A DNA stretch of 64,000 nucleotides from Candidatus Limnocylindrales bacterium (GTDB taxonomy: Bacteria; Moduliflexota; Moduliflexia; Moduliflexales; JAUQPW01), in NCBI GenBank assembly GCA_035559535.1, contig DATMBG010000052.1, forward strand, positions 21,698 through 85,697, read 5' to 3'. The notes below the pieces were generated by a model, which had not been told where the DNA came from, made no database searches, and saw only the letters and a list, made by a program, of their open reading frames with translations. Position numbers and translations under genes: made by a program. This document shows, piece by piece, positions 7,551-16,414 of the stretch (position 1 is the stretch's first letter; every line of letters starts with the position of its first letter).

Positions 7551-9152
7551 ATGGCGATATCAAAGAAAAGGCTATCCTACGGAAATGATCCAAAGAGTCT
7601 CCTCTCTGAAGTTATCGAGGCAGGGGATAACTCTGTAAGCGAGATTGAACGTTTAAGAACTCTACTTATCAAACCGGAGATTCAAGGATTATCTGAATTA
7701 CGTCGCCAACTCACACATCTCCAACATCAAATCCAAAATCCCGAGAAGCTTATCCGTTTACTTCTGCCTGTGATTGCAGAACTTTTGAGCCGTAAAGTTG
7801 CCGAGTCGGGAGAACACCTGGCAAGTGTCCTGGCTCCCATTATGGATGAAGCAATACGGAAAAAAATCCAGCAGGATAGAGAGGCTATCACCAAAACTTT
7901 AGGTCCTATCCTCCTGGATGCCCTGAAGGATCAGATTCCATCATCCGAAAGGGAACTCGTTGAAATTTTAACTCCTGTCATCTCGAAAGCCCTTTTCCAT
8001 CAGCTTAAGGAATCTTCCTGGGAAATAGTTACGGCTCTCGCCCCGGTCATGGAGGTTAAGATTAAAGAGCAACTGAATTCCCAAAGGGAGGAAATGGTTC
8101 ATACCCTTTATCCGGTTATTGGGCGTGCTACCATTAAATATCTATCTGAGGTACTAAAACATTTTATTCAGGGAGTGAACGAGAGCCTCTATAATTTTTT
8201 TTCAATTAAAAGGAGATCGCAAAAGGCTCGTTCTACATTATCTGAGCCGGATTCCACCTTAGCCGATTCCGGATTCACTTCTGCGCCTTCCCCTTATCCT
8301 CTACTTATCATCACCTTCGTACTTCTAAGCCTGCTTTTCGTTCCCTGGGGCATATATTGGCAGAAAAACAAAGTGGATCGTTATACCGAAGCTAAAATAG
8401 CTGGAGCTTTAGCTTCGGTTCCCGAGCTGACTCTACATCCTCTTACGGTGAAGGTCTACCGGGATACCTTCAAACTTTCTGGATGGGTTCCCAATGAGTA
8501 TCTTCGTTTACGGGCGGAACAGGTGGCCCGGGCAGTTGCTCCGACTTTAAAGCTAAAAAATATGATTCGCGCGGTTCCTGCCGATCCTTTAATTGCAGCG
8601 GCTGAGGTGAAACGGGTAGCTTCTATGGTGAATGAGATTGAAGGTGTCTCTATTTCGGCGAGTTATCGGGATGGTTCTGTAACCATCGAAGGTGTTGTTT
8701 TATTTCCCATCGAAGAAAGGCTGGTTAAACCCTTTGAGCAAATTCCAGGGATTCGTAGCTTGCAGGTAAATGTCAGGCAGGGAAAACCCGGCCTTACTAC
8801 CAGGATTTATTTTGATCCTGCCTCAGCCAGACTGAAGCCTTCCGAACTCGATAAAATAAGTCAGGTCAAGGAGTTTATGGATCAACATCCAAACTGGCGT
8901 CTCAAGATAATAGGCCACACAGATCTTAACGGTCCTATGGAAGGGAAACGTTCCCTGGCCTTGGGTCGGGCTGAGAATGTGAGAAAGGCTCTGATCCATT
9001 ATGGAATCGAGGCCGACCGATTGCAGGTCGATGGAATTCCGGAACCGCCTTCCCATCAGGAGGCCGATCAATCCTTAAATCTGGGCAGATGTGTACGCTT
9101 TGAGCCTATAGAGCCGCCAGAGGAGCTGGTTTCGGGTTATCAAAGAAAATAA
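7551..9152 (+). CDS. OmpA-family envelope protein with helical repeats, BON-like region and OmpA domain
   Basis: 533 residues. Residues about 55-200 hold at least six repeats of about 27 residues, each with a P-V/I-I/L/M-type core (LLPVIAELL, LAPIMDEAI, LGPILLDAL, LTPVISKAL, LAPVMEVKI, LYPVIGRAT). This resembles the N-domain of a large cyanobacterial OmpA-family group. One membrane helix (YPLLIITFVLLSLLFVPWGIY) lies near 245-265. BON-like alpha/beta segments follow. The C-terminus is an OmpA peptidoglycan-binding domain (KIIGHTDLNGP ... LALGRAENVRKAL). It probably tethers inner membrane and cell wall. A stop codon directly before the ATG at 7551 excludes an earlier start. Confidence 0.85.
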   Translation: MAISKKRLSYGNDPKSLLSEVIEAGDNSVSEIERLRTLLIKPEIQGLSELRRQLTHLQHQIQNPEKLIRLLLPVIAELLSRKVAESGEHLASVLAPIMDEAIRKKIQQDREAITKTLGPILLDALKDQIPSSERELVEILTPVISKALFHQLKESSWEIVTALAPVMEVKIKEQLNSQREEMVHTLYPVIGRATIKYLSEVLKHFIQGVNESLYNFFSIKRRSQKARSTLSEPDSTLADSGFTSAPSPYPLLIITFVLLSLLFVPWGIYWQKNKVDRYTEAKIAGALASVPELTLHPLTVKVYRDTFKLSGWVPNEYLRLRAEQVARAVAPTLKLKNMIRAVPADPLIAAAEVKRVASMVNEIEGVSISASYRDGSVTIEGVVLFPIEERLVKPFEQIPGIRSLQVNVRQGKPGLTTRIYFDPASARLKPSELDKISQVKEFMDQHPNWRLKIIGHTDLNGPMEGKRSLALGRAENVRKALIHYGIEADRLQVDGIPEPPSHQEADQSLNLGRCVRFEPIEPPEELVSGYQRK

Positions 9153-9541
9153 CCATGTCCTTGACGCCTCAGAAAATGAACCTTGTTAAAGATCCCAGGG
9201 TAGATACAACCGACCCCATTGATCGCTAAATCGGGCTTAATGGCGTGATAGATAAAGCAGAAATAAATTTTAAACTCCCCTTTATAGAAAAGCTTCGAAA
9301 TTTCGGGGTCTTGTGATAGATTCAAAATCTAAGATCCAAAAGATTTTCACTCTAAAGTAATAAAAATCCTTAGAGGGTAGGGGGGCTATGTGTCTGATAA
9401 AAGGGGAAGAAGGACAATGCCTTTTCTGGTTAAGAATAAGAATCAGATTCCAGGCGGTCCTTGTCGGCATGTTTCAAGAGATGACCTTGTGCCCCAAGGG
9501 CCTTCCTGAAGGATCCTTCTCAAGTTGAGAAGGTATAAGGT
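9153..9541. other. Intergenic region, 389 bases
   Basis: No convincing gene. The minus strand has a 61-codon open frame (9140-9325) with no ribosome-binding site. I looked for a c-di-GMP riboswitch before the diguanylate cyclase and did not recognise one. GAGAAGGTATAAGGT before 9542 offers a weak ribosome-binding site. Confidence 0.5.
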
Positions 9542-10573
9542 ATGAGTATACTGATCATCGATGATTCTCAGGAGAGTAGACTCTTGCTCAAATCTATCCT
9601 GAAAGCTGCCGGATATACCGATGTCTTAACCGCCGGATCAGCCCATGAAGCCTTCAAGATTCTGAATTTGGATGGTGAAACAAAAGCCCCGACCCCTATT
9701 GATTTGATTTTGATGGATATTATGATGCCTGAAATCGATGGAATTGAAGCCTGTAAACGGATCAAGGCAAGGGAACATCTTCGAGATATTCCGATTATTA
9801 TGATTACGGCTCTGACCGATGTAGAAATTCTAAAAACCGCCTTTGCTGCAGGAGCCATGGATTATATAGCTAAACCCCCCAATAAAGTGGAGTTATTGGC
9901 GCGGGTACGCTCTGCTTTAAGACTTAAGCATGAAATGGATGCCCGCAAAGCCCGGGAGCAGGAACTATTGGAAGTAACCCGGCAGCTTGAAGAGGCCAAT
10001 CAAATCCTGTTACGGCTCTCTTCCTTGGATGGATTGACGGGTATTGCGAATCGTCGGCGCTTTGATGAGTTTCTCGATGTGGAGTGGCGGCGGGGTCTCC
10101 GGGAATCTGCCCCGCTCTCTTTAATTATGCTGGATATAGATTTTTTTAAAGCTTATAATGATGCTTACGGTCATCAAGCGGGTGATGATTGTTTGAAGGT
10201 TGTAGCGAATACCTTGAGCAATACGGTGAATCGACCCGGTGATTTGGTAGCCCGCTATGGAGGCGAGGAATTTGCCGTCATTCTACCCCGAACGCATCCA
10301 GAAGGGGCTGTTACTGTAGCAGAACTGTTGCGGGCTAAAGTTGAGGCTTTAAAGATACCCCATTCCCGATCTCGGGTTAGCGACGTGGTAACCATCAGTT
10401 TGGGAGTTTCTACAGTTGTTCCCAGACCGGGTTACTCGACGGCCGCGCTCATTGCCGCAGCCGATCAGGCCCTCTATCAAGCCAAACAAGAAGGTCGTAA
10501 TCGGGTAAGGGTCCGATATCCTGCACCTTTCCCTGATTATACACTTCCAGAATCCGGGAAGATAACGCCATGA
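9542..10573 (+). CDS. Response regulator with GGDEF domain (diguanylate cyclase)
   Basis: Phosphorylation-controlled enzyme making cyclic di-GMP from two GTP. The REC domain (1-125) has acidic residues D7 and D8, phospho-acceptor D59 (LMDIMMPEIDG) and conserved K111 (AKPP). A short coiled coil (135-160) leads to the GGDEF domain (160-330). The active-site GGEEF is at 240-244, so catalysis is expected. The inhibitory I-site RPGD (231-234) sits exactly five residues before it, so product feedback is likely. This is the PleD/WspR-like layout. The stop codon overlaps the next gene (ATGA), an HPt protein that may relay phosphate to D59. Confidence 0.93.
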   Translation: MSILIIDDSQESRLLLKSILKAAGYTDVLTAGSAHEAFKILNLDGETKAPTPIDLILMDIMMPEIDGIEACKRIKAREHLRDIPIIMITALTDVEILKTAFAAGAMDYIAKPPNKVELLARVRSALRLKHEMDARKAREQELLEVTRQLEEANQILLRLSSLDGLTGIANRRRFDEFLDVEWRRGLRESAPLSLIMLDIDFFKAYNDAYGHQAGDDCLKVVANTLSNTVNRPGDLVARYGGEEFAVILPRTHPEGAVTVAELLRAKVEALKIPHSRSRVSDVVTISLGVSTVVPRPGYSTAALIAAADQALYQAKQEGRNRVRVRYPAPFPDYTLPESGKITP

Positions 10574-10899
10574 CCCCAGATGATCCCATAAAACAAAATA
10601 AAAAAATCGTTGTCTATATAGATGCAGAGCTTGAAGAGCTTATCCCTGGCTTCTTTGAGAATAGACGTAATGATATAAAGGCTATCCAGGAAGCTCTGGC
10701 AAAAGGTGACTATGAGACAATAAAAATTTTGGGGCACCGTATGAAAGGTTCTGGAGGAGGTTATGGATTCGACGAGATCAGCCAGATAGGCGGCTTCCTT
10801 GAACAGGCGGCAAAAAAACAAAATTCACAAGAAATCCAAAAAGGGTTGAATAAGCTTTTAACTTATCTTGAAAATGTGGAAATCGTTTATAAAAATTAA
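10570..10899 (+). CDS. HPt phosphotransfer domain protein
   Basis: 109-residue all-helical protein. GHRMKGSGGGYGFDEISQIG carries the phosphorylatable His56 followed by Lys and Gly, the usual HPt signature. The ATG overlaps the stop of the diguanylate cyclase by four bases, implying translational coupling and a shared phosphorelay. No histidine kinase is encoded nearby, so the donor must be an unlinked hybrid kinase. Confidence 0.88.
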   Translation: MTPDDPIKQNKKIVVYIDAELEELIPGFFENRRNDIKAIQEALAKGDYETIKILGHRMKGSGGGYGFDEISQIGGFLEQAAKKQNSQEIQKGLNKLLTYLENVEIVYKN

Positions 10900-10968
10900 T
10901 TAATATAAGGGAAAAAAGAGATTCCTTTTATCCTTCCAGAGAAGAAAATTCAAAGGAAAGGCTAAAAA

Positions 10969-13443
10969 ATGGGAGAAAGGGATTTCGAAAAAACGACGAA
11001 CGAAGTTTCTGATTTTCAAAAATCTATCCGGTATCATCTTAAATATTCACTGGGAAGGAACTGGGAAAAAGCTTCCGGGCATGATCTCTTTATGGCTATT
11101 GCTTTAGCCACTCGAGAGTTAATGATCGACAAAATGATGGAAACCGAAGAGCGCTATCAGAAAGCCGATACGAAAAGGTTGTATTATTTATCCATGGAGT
11201 TTCTTATGGGCCGATCCTTAGGAAATAATCTCTACAATTTGGGGATTTTTGATCTTTGTAAAGAGGCCGCCGAGAAAATGGGGATTGATTTCGAAGAGGT
11301 TCTGGAACGCGGGGAATATGATGCGGCCCTGGGAAATGGGGGCTTAGGTCGTTTAGCGGCTTGCTTTCTGGATTCATTAGCTACTTTGGGGATGCCGGGA
11401 TATGGATATGGAATCAACTACGAGTTTGGTCTTTTTAAACAAGAAATAGAAAACGGTTATCAGAAAGAAAAACCGGATCATTGGCTGAGGGAAAAGACCC
11501 CCTGGCAGATCGAGCGGGCCGATGAAGCCTGTATTATTCCCGTATATGGACGTATCGGTCAGGGACAGGGCCGAAATAGAAGTTATAATAGAAGTTATAA
11601 GGTGATGTGGACCGATTGGAAAACCTTAATCGGTGTTCCATATGATATGCCCATTGTAGGTTATGGGGGCAAGACGGTTAATTTCCTGAGATTGTACTCA
11701 GCCAAATCATCGGATGAGTTTGATATTCAGATATTCAATCGAGGGGATTATTTTAAGGCGGTAGAACAGAAAATCTCTTCGGAAATTGTTTCCAAGGTTC
11801 TCTATCCTTCAGACTCTGTGGAAGCCGGACGTGAACTTCGTTTGATTCAGGAATATTTCCTGGTAGCCTGTGCAATTCGAGATATTGTTTATAGATATCT
11901 AAAAACCCGCAATACTTTTGATCAGTTTGCTTCCAAGGTAGCCATCCAGCTCAACGATACCCATCCTGCCCTGGCAGTGGCCGAATTAATGCGGATCTTG
12001 ATAGATGAATATGATGTACCCTGGGAAAAGGCCTGGGAAATTACTCAGGGAGCCATCGCCTATACGAATCATACCTTACTTCCTGAAGCCCTTGAAAAAT
12101 GGGCATTACCCCTGATAGAACGGGTTCTACCCAGACATTTGCAGATTATCTATGAAATCAATCAGCATTTTCTAAAACAGGTAATTTCGGTTTGGCCAAA
12201 CGATACCCATCGGATCAGTCGCATGTCGATCATTGAAGAGGGAGCCCCTAAACAGGTTCGTATGGCTTATCTGGCCATTGTAGGAAGTCATTCGGTCAAT
12301 GGGGTTTCGGCCCTGCATTCTGAGCTTATAAAAACATCTTTAGTTCCTGATTTTTATCAACTCTGGCCGGAAAAATTCAATAACAAAACCAATGGAGTCA
12401 CCCAACGTCGATGGTTATTGCAGGCGAATCCTTTACTGGCAAGATTGATAACTCACACCCTAGGAGATGACTGGATTACCAATCTGGATAAACTGAAGGA
12501 TCTGGAATGTTATGCAGAAGATAAAGGGTTCCAGAGGGAATTTAGAATGATCAAATTAGCCAATAAAGACAGATTGGCAAAGATTATTCAGGACACCACG
12601 CAGATCCTCGTCGACCCGGATTCCCTCTTCGATATCCAGGCAAAACGCCTGCATGAGTATAAACGTCAACTGTTGAATGTCATGCATATTATTCATCAAT
12701 ATTTAAGCCTGGTAGAGGATGGAAGAGAGTTAACGGTTCCCAAGACTTATATTTTCTCGGGTAAAGCGGCTCCGGGTTATATAATGGCAAAATTAATCAT
12801 TAAACTCATTCACAATGTCGGTGCGGTGATTAACAAAGACCCTAAGGTTAAAGGACAAATCAAAGTAGTATTTATTCCCGATTATCGGGTTTCGTTAGCT
12901 GAAAAGATCATTCCGGCAGCCGATTTAAGTGAGCAGATCTCCACAGCCGGTAAGGAGGCTTCAGGGACGGGGAATATGAAGTTTGCCATGAACGGAGCCT
13001 TAACCATCGGAACCCTGGATGGGGCCAACGTGGAGATGCGAGAAGAAATCGGAAAAGAGAATATGTATATATTTGGCTTGACCGCCGAAGAGGTGGATCG
13101 GATGAGAAAGACCGGTTCTTATAATCCCTGGGATTATTACAACAAGAGTCCGGTTATTCGGCGGGTTATGGAGAGTATCGGCTCGGATAGATTTTGTCCT
13201 GGGGAGCCCGGTCTGTTTCGGCCTATTTATAATAAAATTCTCTATAATGGGGATGAATATTTTCATCTGGCAGACCTGGAATCTTATATTTCAGTCCAGG
13301 AGGAAGCGGCCAAAGAATTTAAAAATCCAGGGCTTTGGACCAGGAAAGCCATCTTAAATGTGGCGCGGATTGGAAAATTCTCCAGTGATCGTACGGTTTC
13401 GGAATATGCTCAGGAGATATGGGGGATTAAGCCTGTATTGTAG
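10969..13443 (+). CDS. glgP: Glycogen phosphorylase
   Basis: 824-residue cytoplasmic GT35 enzyme releasing glucose 1-phosphate from alpha-1,4-glucan. LGNGGLGRLAACFLDSLATL and the pyridoxal-phosphate site ASGTGNMKFAMNGALTIGTL are intact, with Lys671 as the expected Schiff-base lysine. Length matches bacterial and eukaryotic-type phosphorylases of about 800-840 residues. The debranching enzyme gene starts two bases after its stop, a tight operon for glycogen breakdown. The preceding c-di-GMP genes are 70 bases upstream, so co-transcription is possible. Confidence 0.96.
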   Translation: MGERDFEKTTNEVSDFQKSIRYHLKYSLGRNWEKASGHDLFMAIALATRELMIDKMMETEERYQKADTKRLYYLSMEFLMGRSLGNNLYNLGIFDLCKEAAEKMGIDFEEVLERGEYDAALGNGGLGRLAACFLDSLATLGMPGYGYGINYEFGLFKQEIENGYQKEKPDHWLREKTPWQIERADEACIIPVYGRIGQGQGRNRSYNRSYKVMWTDWKTLIGVPYDMPIVGYGGKTVNFLRLYSAKSSDEFDIQIFNRGDYFKAVEQKISSEIVSKVLYPSDSVEAGRELRLIQEYFLVACAIRDIVYRYLKTRNTFDQFASKVAIQLNDTHPALAVAELMRILIDEYDVPWEKAWEITQGAIAYTNHTLLPEALEKWALPLIERVLPRHLQIIYEINQHFLKQVISVWPNDTHRISRMSIIEEGAPKQVRMAYLAIVGSHSVNGVSALHSELIKTSLVPDFYQLWPEKFNNKTNGVTQRRWLLQANPLLARLITHTLGDDWITNLDKLKDLECYAEDKGFQREFRMIKLANKDRLAKIIQDTTQILVDPDSLFDIQAKRLHEYKRQLLNVMHIIHQYLSLVEDGRELTVPKTYIFSGKAAPGYIMAKLIIKLIHNVGAVINKDPKVKGQIKVVFIPDYRVSLAEKIIPAADLSEQISTAGKEASGTGNMKFAMNGALTIGTLDGANVEMREEIGKENMYIFGLTAEEVDRMRKTGSYNPWDYYNKSPVIRRVMESIGSDRFCPGEPGLFRPIYNKILYNGDEYFHLADLESYISVQEEAAKEFKNPGLWTRKAILNVARIGKFSSDRTVSEYAQEIWGIKPVL

Positions 13444-13445
13444 CG

Positions 13446-15626
13446 ATGAAGGTATCCAGTTTTAAAATCTCTCGGGGATCTGCCCTTCCCTTAGGGGCAA
13501 CAGTTAAACGAAACGGGATTAACTTTGCGGTTTTCTCCAAACACGCCACCTCGGTCACATTAGTGATTTTTGCTTCAGGAATCAACGACCCCGTTGCCGA
13601 GTTTCCTTTAGATCCCAAGATTAATCGAACGGGGCACATCTGGCATATCTTTGTCCAGGGGATGGATCCCGGCTTACGCTACGGTTATCGTATGGATAGA
13701 CGACTTCCAGCAGAGTCTTCAAATTCTGAAACTTCAAATTCCACCCCTTTAATCCATCGGTTTGACCCCAGCATCGTTTTGGTGGATCCCTATGCCCGGG
13801 CTCTTTCAGGGGGATCCATTTGGGGAGAGATTTATCTCCGTAAAGGGGATCAGGGCCCTTATGTGAAGCGGAATATCCGACGTTCCTTAATTATAAACAA
13901 TGAATTTGATTGGGGGCCGGATCAACCCTTAAATATCCCTCTGGCCGATTCCATTATCTACGAACTCCACGTTCGAGGTTTTACCATTCATAATTCTTCT
14001 GGGGTCCAAAATCCGGGAACTTTTGCCGGGCTTATCGAAAAGATTCCATATCTTAAAGAGTTGGGAATTACGGCGGTAGAACTCTTACCCATCAATGAAT
14101 TCCAGGAAACGGATACCGATCGGGTAAATCCCTTAACCGGGGAACGTCTCCTTAATTTTTGGGGTTATAATCCCATCTCTTTTTTTGCTCCTAAGGCCTC
14201 TTATGCTTCCAACGGTCGAAACGGTAATCAGGTAAAGGAATTTAAAGCCATGGTCAAAGCCTTCCATGAAGCCGGCATCGAAGTGATTCTAGACGTAGTA
14301 TTTAACCATACTGCCGAAGGGGACGAGCGGGGAACTACCTTTTGTTTTAGGGGATTGGATAATGCGGTCTATTATATGATCGATCCCAAAACAGGAGCTT
14401 ATTACAATTATTCAGGTTGTGGCAACACGCTCAACTGTAATCATCCAGTGGTCCGAAATATGATACTGGATTGTTTACATTACTGGGTAACCGAAATGCA
14501 TGTAGACGGATTTCGATTTGATCTGGCTTCCATTTTAGGCCGTGGGGAAGATGGTTCCGTTTTGTCTAACCCTCCTGTTTTAGAAAACATTACCGCAGAC
14601 CCTGTTCTGGCTAATACCAAACTTATTGCAGAGGCCTGGGATGCGGCCGGCCTTTACCAGGTAGGAAGCTTTCCAGGCGGAGCCTCTCTTTCGGCCTTTA
14701 ATCGCTGGGCTGAATGGAACGGGAAATTCCGGGATGATATACGAAGATTTATCCGGGGAGATCCGGGTATGGTCTCAGCCCTGGCAACTCGACTGGTAGG
14801 TAGTCCAGACCTTTATCAAGGGACCGGACGTGCCCCTTATCACAGCATTAACTTTGTAACCAGTCATGATGGATTCACTCTGGCCGACCTGGTTTCTTAT
14901 AACCACAAGCATAATGAGATGAACGGAGAAAATAACTTAGATGGCTCTAATGAAAATTTCAGTTGGAATTGTGGGTGGGAAGGACCTTTACCCCCTTCTT
15001 GGAAAGGGGAAAAGAAATGGGAAGAGATTCATACCCTTCGCCTTCGTCAAATGAAAAACCTGGCTACCCTTCTCCTGCTTTCCCGAGGCGTGCCCATGAT
15101 TTTGGGTGGGGACGAAATGGGACGAACCCAACAGGGTAATAATAATGCTTATTGTCAGGACAATGAAATAAGTTGGGTCAATTGGGAATTTACAAAACTC
15201 CATGCGGATTTGCTTCGATTTTTCAAACTCCTGATTCGATTTCGTAAAAAACACGAGGTTTTGAGGGTTAAAAGCTTTGATGAAAGTAAACCTGACAAAT
15301 GGGGAAGCATATCCTGGCACGGTATCAGACTGGGACAACCTGACTGGTCCTGGGAATCACGATCCCTGGCCATGCATATAAACGGAGGCCTTCACGATGA
15401 AGATATTTACATAATTATGAATGCCCACTGGGAAGGCCATGAGTTTGAACTTCCTCCCTTCAATAAAGGACGGAATACCCGTTGGGGATGGTTCCGGTTT
15501 ATTGATACCTCCCTTGAGTCTCCCTTTGACATAGCCGAAGAGGGCAGAGAAGGGTACCTGGTAAACCAGCATTCCTATCCGGTTGGCCCTCGTACAGTAG
15601 TTGTATTGGTGGGTAAAAGATTGTAG
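13446..15626 (+). CDS. glgX: Glycogen debranching enzyme (GlgX/isoamylase type)
   Basis: 726-residue GH13 enzyme hydrolysing alpha-1,6 branches. An N-terminal CBM48-like domain (about 1-165) is followed by the TIM barrel. DGFRFDLA carries nucleophile D359, LIAEAWD the acid/base E396, and TSHDGFTLAD the third carboxylate. It opens with SRGSALPLGATVKRNGINFAVFSKHAT, typical of the family. Coupled to glgP (2-base gap), it removes the limit-dextrin branches that stop the phosphorylase. An intrinsic terminator follows the stop codon. Confidence 0.95.
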   Translation: MKVSSFKISRGSALPLGATVKRNGINFAVFSKHATSVTLVIFASGINDPVAEFPLDPKINRTGHIWHIFVQGMDPGLRYGYRMDRRLPAESSNSETSNSTPLIHRFDPSIVLVDPYARALSGGSIWGEIYLRKGDQGPYVKRNIRRSLIINNEFDWGPDQPLNIPLADSIIYELHVRGFTIHNSSGVQNPGTFAGLIEKIPYLKELGITAVELLPINEFQETDTDRVNPLTGERLLNFWGYNPISFFAPKASYASNGRNGNQVKEFKAMVKAFHEAGIEVILDVVFNHTAEGDERGTTFCFRGLDNAVYYMIDPKTGAYYNYSGCGNTLNCNHPVVRNMILDCLHYWVTEMHVDGFRFDLASILGRGEDGSVLSNPPVLENITADPVLANTKLIAEAWDAAGLYQVGSFPGGASLSAFNRWAEWNGKFRDDIRRFIRGDPGMVSALATRLVGSPDLYQGTGRAPYHSINFVTSHDGFTLADLVSYNHKHNEMNGENNLDGSNENFSWNCGWEGPLPPSWKGEKKWEEIHTLRLRQMKNLATLLLLSRGVPMILGGDEMGRTQQGNNNAYCQDNEISWVNWEFTKLHADLLRFFKLLIRFRKKHEVLRVKSFDESKPDKWGSISWHGIRLGQPDWSWESRSLAMHINGGLHDEDIYIIMNAHWEGHEFELPPFNKGRNTRWGWFRFIDTSLESPFDIAEEGREGYLVNQHSYPVGPRTVVVLVGKRL

Positions 15627-15627
15627 G

Positions 15628-15648
15628 ACGAATCGCTGATTCGTTTTT
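15628..15648 (+). terminator. Intrinsic terminator after glgX
   Basis: ACGAATC-GCT-GATTCGT forms a 7-bp stem with a 3-base loop (15628-15644), and TTTT follows. It begins one base after the glgX stop. Confidence 0.7.
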
Positions 15649-15682
15649 ACGAAACAGCGTTTTGCGCTACAGCGTCGATACT

Positions 15683-16246
15683 ATGAACCAGCTAACGAGT
15701 AAAGATCAGGTCGAGAAGCCAGACAGACTCCATCAAATTCGAGATATTATTGTTGGCCCTCAACTCCGGGAATTGAATCGTCGGCTTGAAAAAATAGAAT
15801 CGGATCTGCTCACCCTTCAAGAAGAAATGCACCATCGGATGGATGAAACCCGAAATGCACTCTCTAAAGAGCTACATATAGCCGTGGAATCCCTCGTCAG
15901 GAAGATAGGATCCCTTAGCCTGGCTACCCAACAAGAATGGACCGACCTTCGCCAACAATTTGAACAGACCGAAGCCAGGCTCTCCGACCGCCTTAAAACC
16001 CTGGACAGGGAAGTAGATGCCGGTACAACATCCCTACGGAAAGAGTTTTCACAAACTTTAGATAAATTTCGGGAAGAAATGCAACATTTGAGAATTCAGA
16101 TTCACGAGGAGTTGGATAGGCGGCTCTTGGTACTTGAAGAGGCCGGGATTTCTAAAGATGAAATGGCCGAAATCCTTTTCGAGCTCGGTATGAGACTCAA
16201 AGGAGCTGAGTTCGTCAGTGACCCGTCTTACTCACCCATCGTGTAA
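15683..16246 (+). CDS. Coiled-coil protein, paralogue of the gene at 6797
   Basis: 187 residues from ATG 15683; an in-frame TTG 21 bases upstream is less likely. It is nearly all heptad-rich helix, with no export signal. It aligns over its full length with the protein at 6797-7459 and ends in the same DEMAEILFELGMRLKG block. The two copies bracket the genes inserted between livM and livK. Here no OmpA-like gene follows; the next gene is livK. Function unknown. Confidence 0.78.
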   Translation: MNQLTSKDQVEKPDRLHQIRDIIVGPQLRELNRRLEKIESDLLTLQEEMHHRMDETRNALSKELHIAVESLVRKIGSLSLATQQEWTDLRQQFEQTEARLSDRLKTLDREVDAGTTSLRKEFSQTLDKFREEMQHLRIQIHEELDRRLLVLEEAGISKDEMAEILFELGMRLKGAEFVSDPSYSPIV

Positions 16247-16259
16247 TTCTTAAGTAAGG

Positions 16260-16392
16260 AGGTATGGGGGTATGGAAGGTATGGGCGTGTGGGGGTGTGG
16301 GGGTATGGGAGTGTGGGAGTATGGAAGTATAGTCTTCCACACTCTCACACTTCCATCCCTCCACACTTCCACACTCCCACACCCCTATACAC
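16260..16392. repeat. GTRTGGGAG-type hairpin repeat, copy 2
   Basis: The longest copy, about 133 bases. The left half is tandem degenerate 8-10 base units such as GGTATGGGGG, GTGTGGGGG and GTGTGGGAG. The right half is the pyrimidine complement (TTCCACACTC, CCACACTTCC, ACTCCCACAC). It separates the second coiled-coil gene from livK and would form a long imperfect hairpin. An open frame from 16289 into livK runs through it and is an artefact. Confidence 0.8.
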
Positions 16393-16414
16393 CTTTACTC
16401 AAGGAGGTATGATC

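Noticed and set aside
7456..7638. 60-residue frame starting on the stop codon of the coiled-coil gene (ATGATGG)
   Set aside because: It overlaps the well-supported OmpA-family gene in another frame and has no family-like sequence; the coupled start looks accidental.
9140..9325. 61-residue minus-strand frame
   Set aside because: No ribosome-binding site, partly under the end of the OmpA-family gene, no recognisable protein features.
16289..16414. Upstream extension of the livK frame
   Set aside because: It translates the hairpin repeat; the correct start has an AAGGAGG site and a signal peptide at 16415.
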